The notes: generated by a model from the sequence alone, not told the origin. DNA of 64,000 bases from Paraburkholderia nodosa (GCF_001718195.1 NZ_MCNV01000002.1:558001-622000); one strand, 5' to 3'. Shown: positions 17,604 to 26,599, numbered from the stretch's first letter. Numbers and translations: made by a program.

Positions 17604-18365
17604 TCATTCGCTGAGGGTGAACGTGAACGGCACGTCGGCACGCGCGGGCGCCGCCTTGCCGTCCTCGGCATAGGGCTGGCAGCGGCTCGCGAGCGCCGCG
17701 TCGCGCGCCGCTTCGTCGAGCCTCGCGTAGCCGCTGGTCGTCGCTACACGCGCGGCGACTACGTGGCCGTCCGCTGCGGTATCGACTTCGATGATGGCCG
17801 TGCCCGCCTCGGCGCGGCGCAAGGACTGCGCGGGGTAGTCGGGCTTCGTGAGCGCGCAATCCAGATGGGCGACGCGGCGCGGCACGTCCACGGCAGGTGC
17901 CTGAGCGACGGGCGCAGGTTGCGATCGCGGCTGCGGTCCAGCTATGCGCTCCGTCGGCGTCGCGGCTTCGGGGGCAGCATGTGCGGACGGTGGTGGCGTT
18001 AGCGGCGGCGGCGTGCGTGTAATGCTTTGCGCACGCACAGGCGCTGGTGGACGGGTTCTAGCCGACTGCACACGATTATTCTGGATTGCTTCGTGAGTGG
18101 GTCGGCTCGGCGAAGACGTTCGCGCAGGCGCTTCGTTCTTGTTCGACACAGGCGGAATCGGCGCGATCAGCACGGCGTCAATGACCCTCACGCGCACCGG
18201 CATCGCGTGCGACGCGGGCGCCTCCCATCGCGCCACCGCAATCAGCGCGGCATGCAGCGCGAGCACGCCCGCGACCACACCGGCGATTGCGGCACGCCGC
18301 CCGAACGGGTGCTGGCCGAACGCCGCAGGCTCACCGCGATCGAAGCGCGCAACGACCGACGCCAT
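17604..18365 (-). CDS. tonB: Energy transducer TonB
   Basis: A 253-residue TonB: short cytoplasmic start, one membrane anchor (RRAAIAGVVAGVLALHAALIAVA), a proline-rich periplasm-spanning segment (TRPPAPVRAQ, TRTPPPLTPPPS), and a C-terminal TonB domain (KPDYPAQSLRRAEAGTAIIEV, then SGYARLDEAARDAALASRC). It transmits the ExbB/ExbD proton-motive signal to outer-membrane receptors. It lies 13 bp downstream of pqqE and 13 bp upstream of exbB, all same strand. Its place in a PQQ operon, next to a TonB-dependent receptor gene, suggests it serves that receptor specifically. Confidence 0.92.
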   Translation of the reverse strand: MASVVARFDRGEPAAFGQHPFGRRAAIAGVVAGVLALHAALIAVARWEAPASHAMPVRVRVIDAVLIAPIPPVSNKNEAPARTSSPSRPTHEAIQNNRVQSARTRPPAPVRAQSITRTPPPLTPPPSAHAAPEAATPTERIAGPQPRSQPAPVAQAPAVDVPRRVAHLDCALTKPDYPAQSLRRAEAGTAIIEVDTAADGHVVAARVATTSGYARLDEAARDAALASRCQPYAEDGKAAPARADVPFTFTLSE

Positions 18366-18378
18366 GTCGATTCTCCAC

Positions 18379-19497
18379 TCAAAGCGCGAGCGAGTTCTGC
18401 CGGCTGCGGAACACGATCGGCCGCTCGTCGTCGCGCGTTGGCCGTCTTGCGAACTCCACGGCCTGCACGATGCGGTCGTGATGCGGCGACTTCCCGCACA
18501 CCGGGTCGACCGCGGCGGCGTCGCCGGTCAGCAGGTAGGCCTGGCATCGGCAGCCGCCATGATCGGCGTGACGCTCGTCGCAACTGCGGCAGGGGTCGCG
18601 CATCCAGCCATCGCCGCGAAACGCGTTGAACGCTTCGCTCTCGTACCAGATCTGCCGCAGCGGCACGTCGCGCACGTTCGGCAACACGAGGCCCGGCAAC
18701 GAACGTGCCGCGTGGCAAGGCAACGCCGCGCCATCGGGTGCCACGCCGAGAAACACGCTGCCCCAGCCGCTCATGCACGCTTTGGGCCGCTGTTCGAAGT
18801 AGTCGGGCACGACGAACAGAATGCGGCACCGATCGCCAATCCGGGCGCGATAGCGGTTCACGGTCTCCTCCGCTTCGCGAAGCTGCTCAGCGGTGGGCAT
18901 CAACTGGTCGCGATTCAGCATGGCCCAGCCGTAATACTGCGTGTTCGCGAGCTCCAGATAGTCGGCGCCCAGTTCGAGCGCCATGTCGATGATCTGCGCG
19001 ATGTGCGGCAGATTGAAACGATGCAGCACGCAGTTGAGGACCATGGGATAGCCATGCGCCTTCACGAGCCGCGCAACGTTGCGCTTCAGTTCGAACGTGC
19101 GCGTGCTCGTGAGAAAGTCGTTGAGTTCGCGTGTGGAATCCTGCATCGACACCTGAATATGATCGAGCCCGGCCGCCTTGAGCCTCTCGATGCGCTCAAC
19201 GTTCAAGCCGATCCCGGACGTGATCAGGTTCGTATAGAAGCCAAGCTGGCGCGCATGCGCGACGAGCGCTTCCAGGTCGTCGCGCAGCAGCGGCTCGCCG
19301 CCGGAAAAGCCGATCTGCGCCGCGCCCAGTTCGCGAGCGGCGCTGATGGTCGCGCGCCATGTTTCGGTGTCGAGTTCTTCGCCGTGCCGCGAGAAGTCCA
19401 CCGGGTTGTAGCAGAACGCGCAATGCAGCGGGCAGCGGTAAGTCAGCTCGGCGAGCAGCCAGAGCGGCTTGGGCAGGGGGGCAGGAGCGGTCGCCAT
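18379..19497 (-). CDS. pqqE: PQQ biosynthesis radical SAM enzyme PqqE
   Basis: A 372-residue radical SAM protein that forms the carbon-carbon bond between the Glu and Tyr of PqqA, the first step of PQQ synthesis. The SAM-cluster motif CPLHCAFC is near residue 21 (ELTYRCPLHCAFCYNPVD). The C-terminal SPASM region contains CHAARSLPG, DPCRSCDERHADHGGCRCQ and the final Cys of DPVCGK. It begins 1 bp after the pqqD stop. PqqD presents the PqqA peptide to PqqE, so the adjacency is functional. Confidence 0.97.
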   Translation of the reverse strand: MATAPAPLPKPLWLLAELTYRCPLHCAFCYNPVDFSRHGEELDTETWRATISAARELGAAQIGFSGGEPLLRDDLEALVAHARQLGFYTNLITSGIGLNVERIERLKAAGLDHIQVSMQDSTRELNDFLTSTRTFELKRNVARLVKAHGYPMVLNCVLHRFNLPHIAQIIDMALELGADYLELANTQYYGWAMLNRDQLMPTAEQLREAEETVNRYRARIGDRCRILFVVPDYFEQRPKACMSGWGSVFLGVAPDGAALPCHAARSLPGLVLPNVRDVPLRQIWYESEAFNAFRGDGWMRDPCRSCDERHADHGGCRCQAYLLTGDAAAVDPVCGKSPHHDRIVQAVEFARRPTRDDERPIVFRSRQNSLAL

Positions 19498-19498
19498 G

Positions 19499-19786
19499 TC
19501 AGTCGAGCCAGCCGCGCAGCCGCGCGTGATCGAGAAAGCGATAGACGTCGGGCGCCAGCTCGGAGGTACTGAAAAGCCGCTCCAGCTCGCCGATGATCTC
19601 GTCGAGTTCATGCGCGCCGTCACAACGCGCGAGTATCTCGCCCGCGCTCGAATTGAGCTGCACCATCCCTTCGGGATAGAGCAGAACGTAGGCGTCCTGG
19701 GCCGCCTCCCACTGCAAGCGGTACATGCCGCGCAAGCGCGGGCGCAGCGGCACGCCGCTGCCTGCATCGGGCACTATCGGATTCAT
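19499..19786 (-). CDS. pqqD: PQQ biosynthesis peptide chaperone PqqD
   Basis: A 95-residue winged-helix-like (RRE) protein that binds the PqqA precursor peptide and delivers it to PqqE. Visible family features are [35 protein letters not shown] followed by the helical [11 protein letters not shown] region. The ATG overlaps the pqqC stop (ATGA). The longer frame upstream overlaps pqqC and is not coding. Confidence 0.95.
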   Translation of the reverse strand: MNPIVPDAGSGVPLRPRLRGMYRLQWEAAQDAYVLLYPEGMVQLNSSAGEILARCDGAHELDEIIGELERLFSTSELAPDVYRFLDHARLRGWLD

Positions 19787-20508
19787 ATGGGCCACGCCTT
19801 TTCGACTGCATCGAGGATCGACCAGAGAATGTCGAGCTTGAACTGCAGGATCTCCACCGCACGCTGCTGTTCGGCGGGCGTGCGGAAATGGCTCAGCGTC
19901 ACTTCGAGCCCGTGTTCGACGTCGCGCTGCGCGAGCGGCACGCGGCTGCGAAAATACTGAAGGCCTTGCGGCTCGATCCACGGGTAATGCGAAGGCCAAC
20001 CCGCGAGCCGGTCCAGATGAATCTGCGGTGCGAACATCTCGGTAAGCGACGAACACACACCCTCCTGCCACGGCGCGCGCCGCGCGAAATTCACGTAGGC
20101 ATCGACCGCGAAGCGCACGCCGGGCAGCACGAGTCGTTGCGACCACATCGTGTCCCGATCGACGCCAACGGCATCGCCCAGGCGCACCCAGGCTTCGATG
20201 CCGCCTTCGTTCTCGCCTTGCCCGTCGTGGTCGGTCAGACGCTGGATCCAGCGGCGGCGCGTGGCACGGTCGGGGCAGTTCGAAAGAATCGCCGCATCCT
20301 TGAGCGGAATGTTGATCTGATAGTAAAAGCGGTTCGCGACCCACCCGCGGATCTGCGCGGGCGAGCAACGCCCGCCGTTGAGCATGCGGTTGAATGGATG
20401 GTGGATGTGATAGCGCGATTCGAGGGCACGAAGACGCGATTCGAATTCATTCGCAGTCCATGATATTTCGTGCGTGTTTTCAAGCTTGAGAGGTGCGTTC
20501 ATCGTCAT
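19783..20508 (-). CDS. pqqC: Pyrroloquinoline-quinone synthase PqqC
   Basis: A 241-residue cofactor-less oxidase catalysing the final ring closure and eight-electron oxidation to PQQ. The family signature is [46 protein letters not shown], and further on [26 protein letters not shown] [15 protein letters not shown] 20508 overlaps the pqqB stop (ATGA); an alternative ATG lies 6 bp downstream. Confidence 0.97.
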   Translation of the reverse strand: MTMNAPLKLENTHEISWTANEFESRLRALESRYHIHHPFNRMLNGGRCSPAQIRGWVANRFYYQINIPLKDAAILSNCPDRATRRRWIQRLTDHDGQGENEGGIEAWVRLGDAVGVDRDTMWSQRLVLPGVRFAVDAYVNFARRAPWQEGVCSSLTEMFAPQIHLDRLAGWPSHYPWIEPQGLQYFRSRVPLAQRDVEHGLEVTLSHFRTPAEQQRAVEILQFKLDILWSILDAVEKAWPI

Positions 20509-21428
20509 ACCTGAAACTGCATACCGTCGTGGGCCACGTCGATGCCGTGTGCACGCAGTTGGGCGTGCTCGACGGAATGCGGGTCGAGAATCGGATTGGT
20601 GTTGTTGATATGCGTGAGCACCTTGCGCGTGCCGCGCGGCAACGTGTCGAGCCAGTCGATCATGCCCGGCCGGCCGTCGTCACCGCGCTGCGCGAGATGC
20701 CCCATGTCGACCGCGTGCTTCGTCGAGAGGCCGAGGTCGATCATTTCGGTGGTGGTCCAGAACGTGCCGTCCACGAGCACGAGGTCGGCTTGGCGCATGG
20801 TGCCGAGCACGTCGGTGCTCATCTGCGCCAGACCCGGCGCATAGAACGCACGCGTGCCCGCTGCGATATCCTCGATCAAGAGTGCGATATTGTCGCCCGG
20901 CGCGGATGCCTCGCGGCGTGGCGAATATGGCGGCGGCTTGCTCTCCACGGGCAGCGCGGTAAAACGCAGCCCGGCGCAAGCGGCAACCGTGAACGGCTCG
21001 CCCGGCGCGACCGTATGTACCTCCACGCCGCAGTAGTGGCCGAGCAGCGGTACGAGCGGCAACCCGCTCGACAGATCGTCGAGCACCGGCGCACACGCAT
21101 AGAGCGGCAACGGCGACGTGCGTTCGCGCAGCATCAGCAGGCCCGTTACGTGGTCGATCTGCGCGTCGGTCAGCACGACAGCCGCTAGCGCGCTATCGCG
21201 CGTTGCGCGAGCGGGCTGCAGATCGGGGTGCGAGCGCAACTGTGCAAGCAGATCCGGCGACGCATTGACGAGCACCCAGTCCACGCCGTCGCCGCTCACA
21301 GCGATCGACGACTGCGTGCGCGACAGCACATCGCTGCACGCCTGCCGCGCGCGGCGGCAATTCGCGCAGTTGCAGTTCCACTGCGGCAGGCCGCCGCCCG
21401 CGCCTGAACCCAGTATCCTGATCTTCAT
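20505..21428 (-). CDS. pqqB: PQQ biosynthesis hydroxylase PqqB
   Basis: A 307-residue metallo-beta-lactamase-fold protein, reported in the literature as an iron-dependent tyrosine hydroxylase acting on the Glu-Tyr intermediate. It begins [24 protein letters not shown], the usual PqqB opening, and contains [18 protein letters not shown] and [26 protein letters not shown]. The ATG at 21428 was chosen at this opening; the longer frame to 21482 has no homology. It lies 66 bp after pqqA. Confidence 0.96.
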   Translation of the reverse strand: MKIRILGSGAGGGLPQWNCNCANCRRARQACSDVLSRTQSSIAVSGDGVDWVLVNASPDLLAQLRSHPDLQPARATRDSALAAVVLTDAQIDHVTGLLMLRERTSPLPLYACAPVLDDLSSGLPLVPLLGHYCGVEVHTVAPGEPFTVAACAGLRFTALPVESKPPPYSPRREASAPGDNIALLIEDIAAGTRAFYAPGLAQMSTDVLGTMRQADLVLVDGTFWTTTEMIDLGLSTKHAVDMGHLAQRGDDGRPGMIDWLDTLPRGTRKVLTHINNTNPILDPHSVEHAQLRAHGIDVAHDGMQFQV

Positions 21429-21494
21429 GATCGTTCTCGCTGCATGCCGCCCGCCACGCCCTGATAGCCGCGCGGGTGGCACGCTGCCGTGCGC

Positions 21495-21569
21495 TCATCG
21501 GTTGGCGATATACATCGTGATTTCGAAGCCGAAACGCAAGTCGGTATAAGCGGGGGTCGTCCACTGCAT
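21495..21569 (-). CDS. pqqA: PQQ precursor peptide PqqA
   Basis: A 24-residue ribosomal peptide from which PQQ is made. It begins [16 protein letters not shown] and ends ITMYIANR. The Glu16 and Tyr20 pair (E-x3-Y) that becomes the PQQ skeleton is intact. The start is preceded by AAGGAG, 7 nt away. First gene of the operon; a strong -24/-12 promoter lies 65 bp upstream of the start codon. Confidence 0.97.
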   Translation of the reverse strand: MQWTTPAYTDLRFGFEITMYIANR

Positions 21570-21633
21570 GACATGTCTCCTTGTTTGAGATTGAGGCTGC
21601 ATACCGCATCGAATGTGCGGCCAGTCTCTTTAA

Positions 21634-21650
21634 AGCAAGGGGCATGCCGG
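21634..21650 (-). promoter_or_regulatory. Sigma54 (-24/-12) promoter of the pqqA operon
   Basis: On the minus strand CCGGCATGCCCCTTGCT matches the sigma54 consensus YTGGCACGRNNNTTGCW at 11 of 14 specified positions, with the invariant GG (-24) and GC (-12) exactly 10 bp apart. Transcription would start near 21623, giving a leader of about 54 nt before pqqA. The next gene upstream encodes a sigma54 activator. Confidence 0.75.
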
Positions 21651-21701
21651 TGTGAGCCAGCGTTCGCTCGATGCGGCCAGTGCTGCCGGCGCGGGAAGGA
21701 G

Positions 21702-21718
21702 TGTTGCGTTTCGGAACA
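21702..21718 (-). promoter_or_regulatory. Candidate upstream activator site 1 for pqqA
   Basis: On the minus strand this reads TGTTCCGAAACGCAACA, a TGT-N11-ACA element 54 bp upstream of the -24 box. It shares 14 of 17 bases with a site upstream of the alcohol dehydrogenase (26583-26599). This is the behaviour expected of the enhancer of the adjacent AcoR-type activator. Confidence 0.5.
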
Positions 21719-21722
21719 CGGG

Positions 21723-21739
21723 TGCTACAGGATGCAACA
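21723..21739 (+). promoter_or_regulatory. Candidate upstream activator site 2 for pqqA, overlapping a hairpin
   Basis: TGCTACAGGATGCAACA, 12 of 17 bases like the site at 26583-26599, placed 21 bp (two helical turns) from site 1. It lies within a perfect inverted repeat CACGGGTG (21717-21724) and CACCCGTG (21738-21745), which could also act as a hairpin at the 3' end of the activator transcript. Confidence 0.35.
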
Positions 21740-21795
21740 CCCGTGGGACAGAGGAGGAGACAGGAAGTGGCCTGGCCGCGCGCGCGAATGGCGCT

Positions 21796-23784
21796 TCAGG
21801 CGTCGCCCGAACCGCGACCGGGATCGGCAGCGGGCATCTTGCGGTAGATGGTATTGCGCGACACGCCCAACGCCCGCGCCGCAGCCGACACGTTGCCGCC
21901 ATGGCGCGCGAGTGTGGCCGCGATCGTCGAGGCGGTCACGTCTTCAAGGCGCGCATCCTCCGGCACCAGCGGCTCCGCGCGGGCATGCGCCGGGGGCAAT
22001 GCCTGGGTCTGGCCGCAGCAGCGCAGATCGTCGAAGAAGTCGTCGGGCAGGTGCTCGCGCCGGATCTGGCCGTCATCGTCGACCATGGCTGCGGCCGTGC
22101 GCAGCAGGTTGCCGAGCTGGCGGAAGTTGCCGGGCCACGCGCAGCGCTCGAACAGCGCCATCACCTCCGCTGCGACGCTGAGCGGCTGCACGTTGGTACG
22201 CCCGTGCGATTCCCGGTGCAAGAGCTTTTGAATCACGACCGCGAGATCCGTGCGGTCGCGCAGCGGCGGCAGCCGCACCACGAGGCCATTGAGCCGGTAA
22301 TACAGGTCCTCGCGAAAACGGTTCTGCGCGATCATCTCTCGCAAGTCGCGGTGCGTCGCGCAGATGATCGAGATATCGACGGGGATGGTCTTCGTCGAGC
22401 CGAGCGGATTGACCATGCGCTCCTGCAGCACACGCAAGAGGCGCACTTGCAGCGGATACGGCATGTCGCCGATCTCGTCGAGAAACAGCGTGCCGCCGTT
22501 CGCCTGCAACAACTTGCCCACCGCGCCCTTGCGCCGCGCGCCGGTAAATGCACCCTCCTCGTAGCCGAACAGCTCCGATTCAATCAGCGTTTCCGGGATC
22601 GACGCGCAATTCACCGCCACGAACGGCTGGTCGCGGCGCGGCGAATCGTTGTGAATGGCCTGGGCGAGCAGCTCCTTGCCCGTGCCGGTTTCGCCGGTGA
22701 CGAGAACCGGGATGTCCTTGCCGATCACCTTGCGCACCTTCGCGATCACGAGCGCCACTTGCGGATCGCCCGTGTCGAGGTAGCTCAGGCGCGAGAGGCC
22801 CATGGAAGGCGGCTGCGCCGTTGCATAGGCGGCCGGCTGCACAGCCGAGCCATGCACCGCAACGGGTCGGGCGCCTTCGGCCAACGTGGCGCGCCTGAAC
22901 TGCACGCGCGCGCAAACCACCGCCCCGCTCGCCAGATTGAGCATGAAGTGCGATTCCAACCCCGCACGCATACTGTCGATCAGCTGCGCGCTGGTGGTCT
23001 GGAATAGCGACGAGAGCGTATGAGCGCGCAGCGCGGCGAGCGAGAGGCCGAGCTGAAACTGCGCGCTGCGGTTGGCCGAGAGAAAACGCCCGTCGCAGGT
23101 GAAGGCGGCGATGCCTTCCATGAGTGTGCCGAGGAATTCCGGGCGGCCATGAAACGAGACCTGCAGCGTCTCCTGAAAAGTCGTCGCAAACAAATGATTC
23201 TCAATCATTTGCACGGACATGCGCGCGAGCGCCATGGTGTGCTGGTGATAGCTGCGATGATCGCCCGTCACGTCCAGCACGCCGATCACGTCGCCGTATG
23301 GGTCGAAGATCGGCACGCTCGAGCAGGTGAGGAAGCGGTTCGCCGCGAGGTAATGCTGGTCGCCGTGCACGACCATCGCGCAGCGCTCGGCGAGCGCGGT
23401 GCCGATCGCGTTGGTGCCCTGGCGGTCCTCGGCCCAGTTGGCGCCCGGCCGCAGCGCGACCTTTTCGGCGCGCTGGAGGAAATCGTCGTCGCCGATCGAA
23501 TGCAGGATCAAGCCTTCGGCATTGGTCAGCACGATCATGCTTTGCGTGTTGACGATCTGCTCGTGCAGCGTCTCCATGACCGGCGTGGCATGCATGCACA
23601 GCACGCGGTTCTGCTCGCGCTTGAGCTCGAGGCCCGCACCCGAAAGCACGTCGTAATCCGGTCTCGCGCTCGCGCGCAGACCGAAGGTCTCCGAGCGCTC
23701 GTGTGCCTTCTGGATGGCCGGTGCGGGCCAGCCATTGGACACCTGGACCGCTTGCCCCGCGGCCATCTGTACGTCGTCGCGCAT
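21796..23784 (-). CDS. Sigma54-dependent activator, AcoR-type (GAF-AAA+-Fis HTH)
   Basis: A 662-residue enhancer-binding protein. An N-terminal GAF domain (about residues 80-210, including HSIGDDDFLQ and DRQGTNAIGTAL) probably senses a small ligand. A PAS-like region follows (MEGIAAFTCDGRFLSANRSAQ). The AAA+ domain has Walker A GETGTGKELL, the sigma54-contact loop EEGAFTGARR, and Walker B GGTLFLDEIGD. A Fis-type helix-turn-helix ends the protein (GGNVSAAARALGVSRNTIYRKM). ATG 23784 follows TGGAGGAGAGC, a strong ribosome-binding site. It lies between the pqq operon and the receptor gene, and both the pqqA and dehydrogenase promoters look sigma54-type, so it is the probable activator; inducing compound unknown (an alcohol or aldehyde would fit). 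Confidence 0.93.
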   Translation of the reverse strand: MRDDVQMAAGQAVQVSNGWPAPAIQKAHERSETFGLRASARPDYDVLSGAGLELKREQNRVLCMHATPVMETLHEQIVNTQSMIVLTNAEGLILHSIGDDDFLQRAEKVALRPGANWAEDRQGTNAIGTALAERCAMVVHGDQHYLAANRFLTCSSVPIFDPYGDVIGVLDVTGDHRSYHQHTMALARMSVQMIENHLFATTFQETLQVSFHGRPEFLGTLMEGIAAFTCDGRFLSANRSAQFQLGLSLAALRAHTLSSLFQTTSAQLIDSMRAGLESHFMLNLASGAVVCARVQFRRATLAEGARPVAVHGSAVQPAAYATAQPPSMGLSRLSYLDTGDPQVALVIAKVRKVIGKDIPVLVTGETGTGKELLAQAIHNDSPRRDQPFVAVNCASIPETLIESELFGYEEGAFTGARRKGAVGKLLQANGGTLFLDEIGDMPYPLQVRLLRVLQERMVNPLGSTKTIPVDISIICATHRDLREMIAQNRFREDLYYRLNGLVVRLPPLRDRTDLAVVIQKLLHRESHGRTNVQPLSVAAEVMALFERCAWPGNFRQLGNLLRTAAAMVDDDGQIRREHLPDDFFDDLRCCGQTQALPPAHARAEPLVPEDARLEDVTASTIAATLARHGGNVSAAARALGVSRNTIYRKMPAADPGRGSGDA

Positions 23785-24064
23785 GCTCTCCTCCACGATT
23801 GGCCGGTACCTTGCCGGACACTTCGGTATTTCTCGGTGTCCTCTATTAGCAAGCTCCGGGCCATCCGGCCATCGAATCCAGCCAGCCGGTTTGCGCCGAA
23901 CGCGCACGCGACGCGCAACACGCTGTGTAAGCGAACCGTATGCAACGCAACGTGCGTCGATCGAAACACGCGCCGCAGCGATTCGCCAGCCTGTGTATTA
24001 CCGCAAATGGCCCGCGTGGAGGAATGCGGACTCACCCCGATGCGCGCATATGCAGCACATCCCT

Positions 24065-26380
24065 TCAATCCCATGCGTAATGCAGGCCCACCCAAAAACC
24101 GCGCGGCGCGCCTTGTCCGACGAATTGCTCGTTCACCGGATTCGCGCCGTCGAACGTGTGGCCGGGCCCGTTGAAGAAGTTCTGGCCCAGCACGCCGAAG
24201 CTCGCATAACGCTTGTCGAACAGGTTCGTCACGTTCGCGTAGACCTCCAGCCGCTTTGTGACGCGATAGCGCGTGTCGAGATCCACGAGCACATAGTCCG
24301 CGATCTTTCCATTGGCATCCTGATTGTTTTCGTCGCCTTGCGCATACACGCCGCTGCGCCATGTGATGTTCGTGCCGATGCTCCATTGCGCCGTGGCCGC
24401 GTAATCGAGCCGCAGCTTGACGGCATGCGCCGGAATGCCGGGCACGTGGTCGCCCGGCCGCACCGTGATGACGCCGTTCGCATCCGCCGACGAATTCGCG
24501 GAGCTTTGTTCGGTCCATGTCGAGCGGTAGGTCGCGTCCACGTAGCTGTAGTTCAGGCTGATGCCAACGGGGCCGAACGCCGTGTGACCCGCCAGCTCGA
24601 CACCCTGGCGGCGCGTCTTGCCGACATTCTGAAAGTAGCCCTGCGTGCTGCCCGCCGCGCTCACGAACTCGATGTCGTTGGAGAGCGTGGTGCTGAATGC
24701 GGCGGCGCTCCACGTTGTCTGCGAGCCGATACGACCGCGCGCACCGGCCTCGAAAGTCTTCGAGACCACAGGCTGCAGCGCCGGATCGGCCACGAAGTCG
24801 TTCGGCAGCGAGCACGGCGCAGCGGGGTCCGCGCACGCAAGCTCGATTGCGGTGGGCGCGCGCATGCCTTCGTTGTAGGTCGCGTAGACCGTGACGGTGG
24901 GCAGCGGATTCCAGTTGAGCCCCACTGCGGGATTGAAGCGCGAGAACGTGTGATAGCCGTCGAGCAGCGGCTGCACGCCGCTTTCGTCTGCGATGCGCGC
25001 GCTCGCCCGGTCGTAGCGCCCCGACAGCGTGAGCGTCCATTGCGGCGTGAGCGTGAGCGTCTCGTTCAGGTAGAGGCCATAGTTAGCGTTGCGTGTTTTT
25101 GCATCGGTCTGCTGAACGAAATCGCCGATACCGACCGTCGCGCGGTCGGGCGTGAAGGCGGCATCCTGCGAAGACGAGACGTAGTGCGAGTTCGCGAAGT
25201 CCGCCGCCACGCCCGCAACGAGCTGGCTCCCGATGCCGCCCAGCTTGCCGAGCAGCGTCAGCTGCAGGCTCGCGCCAAAGCTGTCCGTCGTGACGATGGA
25301 ATCGACGTTGCTGCCCTCCAGCGTATCGACGTCGCCGTCCGCGTCGATCGAGCCGTAATCGGTGTTGTTGTTGCTGCTCACGTTCTCGTTGCGCAGGTGC
25401 CGATAGTAAGCGTTGCCGCTCAACTCCACGTTGTCGTTGAAGAAGTGTTCGCCCGAGAGTGTGAGGTAGCCCACGCTGTTGCGGTTCAGGTCCGGAAACG
25501 TGTAGGCCTGTTTCGGGTTGTCCAGAAACGAGCGCGGAATGGTCTGGCTGCCGTATAGCTGGTTGTCCGCGCCGCCGCCCGAGATCGAGAGCGTCGTGTC
25601 GTCGTCGGTGTAGCGCAGCTTGCCGAATCCCTGGCGCACGCGGCTCGCGTTGTGGTCGGCCCAGCCGTTGTCGTTTGTGACGTTCGCGTTCGCGTAGTAG
25701 TCAACATGCGGCCCGAGCGTGCCGCCCTGCTCGAACTGCGCACTCTTGCGTCCCCATGAGCCGCCCGATAGATCGATGTCGCCGCCGGGGCTCGTGCGCC
25801 CGTTCTTCGTCGTGATCGCGATGGCGCCGCCCAGCGTGTTGAGGCCGTAGACAGGATTCGAGCCTGGAATGAGTTGGATCTTGTCGATCGCGCCGGTCGG
25901 TATCAGGTCCCAGTTCACCACGTCGCCAAACGGCTCGTTCACGCGCACGCCGTCGACGAACACCGACAATCCCTGAGGGGTGCCAAGCACCGGCGAGGCC
26001 GTGAAGCCGCGATAGTTCAGGTTCATCTGGAAAGGATTGCCTTGTGCGTCGGTCACACTCACGCCCGGCAGGTTCGCGGCGAAAAAGTCGGTCAGCGTTT
26101 CGCGGTGCTGTGTCGCGATGTCCTGCGCGTTCACGGTCTGCACGTTGGCCGGCACCTTCGCGAGCGGCGTACCGATGCCGAGCAGCGGCGTCGTGCCGAC
26201 CACCACGACAGCGGGCAGAACGAGCGGGGCCGCCGTCGCGCTCGCCGCGCTGTTATCCGCTGCGCTCTGTGCCTGCGCGACGGCCAGCGTGGATGTACCG
26301 CTGCACAGCGCGCCCAGGGCGAGGCTCGTGCCGAGCGTCGCATACGCGCGCCTGGCGCCCACCGCCTTCTTTGGAATCAA
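24065..26380 (-). CDS. TonB-dependent outer-membrane receptor, candidate lanthanide(-chelate) receptor
   Basis: A 771-residue outer-membrane beta-barrel receptor. It has a signal peptide ending near STLAVAQAQS, a plug domain (VPANVQTVNAQDIATQHRETLTDFFAANLPGVSV; VFVDGVRVNEPFGDVVNWDLIP; LNTLGGAIAITTKNG), and a barrel ending GFWVGLHYAWD with the C-terminal aromatic-type strand. There is no N-terminal STN signalling domain. No ATG precedes the signal peptide sensibly; TTG 26380 has GGAG 8 nt upstream and opens the signal peptide, so it was taken as the start. An extracellular-loop candidate near residues 346-356 contains D-x-D-G-D-x-D, a metal-binding-like motif. Lying beside a lanthanide-type dehydrogenase and a tonB-exbBD set, it probably imports lanthanide or its chelator; import of PQQ or another siderophore remains possible. 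Confidence 0.85.
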   Translation of the reverse strand: MIPKKAVGARRAYATLGTSLALGALCSGTSTLAVAQAQSAADNSAASATAAPLVLPAVVVVGTTPLLGIGTPLAKVPANVQTVNAQDIATQHRETLTDFFAANLPGVSVTDAQGNPFQMNLNYRGFTASPVLGTPQGLSVFVDGVRVNEPFGDVVNWDLIPTGAIDKIQLIPGSNPVYGLNTLGGAIAITTKNGRTSPGGDIDLSGGSWGRKSAQFEQGGTLGPHVDYYANANVTNDNGWADHNASRVRQGFGKLRYTDDDTTLSISGGGADNQLYGSQTIPRSFLDNPKQAYTFPDLNRNSVGYLTLSGEHFFNDNVELSGNAYYRHLRNENVSSNNNTDYGSIDADGDVDTLEGSNVDSIVTTDSFGASLQLTLLGKLGGIGSQLVAGVAADFANSHYVSSSQDAAFTPDRATVGIGDFVQQTDAKTRNANYGLYLNETLTLTPQWTLTLSGRYDRASARIADESGVQPLLDGYHTFSRFNPAVGLNWNPLPTVTVYATYNEGMRAPTAIELACADPAAPCSLPNDFVADPALQPVVSKTFEAGARGRIGSQTTWSAAAFSTTLSNDIEFVSAAGSTQGYFQNVGKTRRQGVELAGHTAFGPVGISLNYSYVDATYRSTWTEQSSANSSADANGVITVRPGDHVPGIPAHAVKLRLDYAATAQWSIGTNITWRSGVYAQGDENNQDANGKIADYVLVDLDTRYRVTKRLEVYANVTNLFDKRYASFGVLGQNFFNGPGHTFDGANPVNEQFVGQGAPRGFWVGLHYAWD

Positions 26381-26415
26381 CTTTCGTCTCCATCTGTTTT
26401 TTTCGCGCTCGTGTA

Positions 26416-26437
26416 GCTCGACGCCGTAGCGTCGAGC
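26416..26437. repeat. Perfect 9-bp inverted repeat in the leader of the TonB-dependent receptor
   Basis: GCTCGACGC-CGTA-GCGTCGAGC forms a 9-bp stem with a 4-nt loop, 35 bp upstream of the proposed TTG start. There is no T-run, so it does not look like an intrinsic terminator. It could control translation of the receptor or be a repressor site. Confidence 0.5.
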
Positions 26438-26550
26438 GCCGACCGCTGCGCACACAACCGTCTCCTCTTTGCCGTGATCTAGCCAGGAACGTGCCAGCGT
26501 GCATCGGCACGCGCGATTGCGCGCAGCGTCCTTCGGCGCGACCGGCCCAC

Positions 26551-26567
26551 TGTCACGTTCGCCAACA
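26551..26567 (+). promoter_or_regulatory. Candidate distal activator site of the dehydrogenase promoter
   Basis: TGTCACGTTCGCCAACA has the same TGT-N11-ACA frame as the other sites but weaker internal agreement. It is 32 bp (three helical turns) upstream of the next site, consistent with paired binding of an activator. Confidence 0.35.
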
Positions 26568-26582
26568 CTTTTCGCGGCGGCC

Positions 26583-26599
26583 TGTACCGGAATGCAACA
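26583..26599 (+). promoter_or_regulatory. Candidate proximal activator site in the receptor/dehydrogenase divergent region
   Basis: TGTACCGGAATGCAACA, 14 of 17 bases identical to the site upstream of pqqA (21702-21718, minus strand). It lies 80 bp before the -24 box of the dehydrogenase promoter. Confidence 0.5.

Noticed and set aside
19499..20368. Long minus-strand 289-codon frame ending in PqqD
   Set aside because: Only the last 95 codons (from 19786) are PqqD; the rest overlaps pqqC out of frame.
21717..21745. CACGGGTG...CACCCGTG inverted repeat as a stand-alone regulator site
   Set aside because: It may simply be the 3' hairpin of the activator gene; kept only as a note in the overlapping activator site.
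26253..26510. Minus-strand 85-codon frame starting with ATG inside the receptor leader
   Set aside because: An in-register ATG at 26393 competes with TTG 26380, but its translation is out of frame with the receptor and has no signal peptide or homology.
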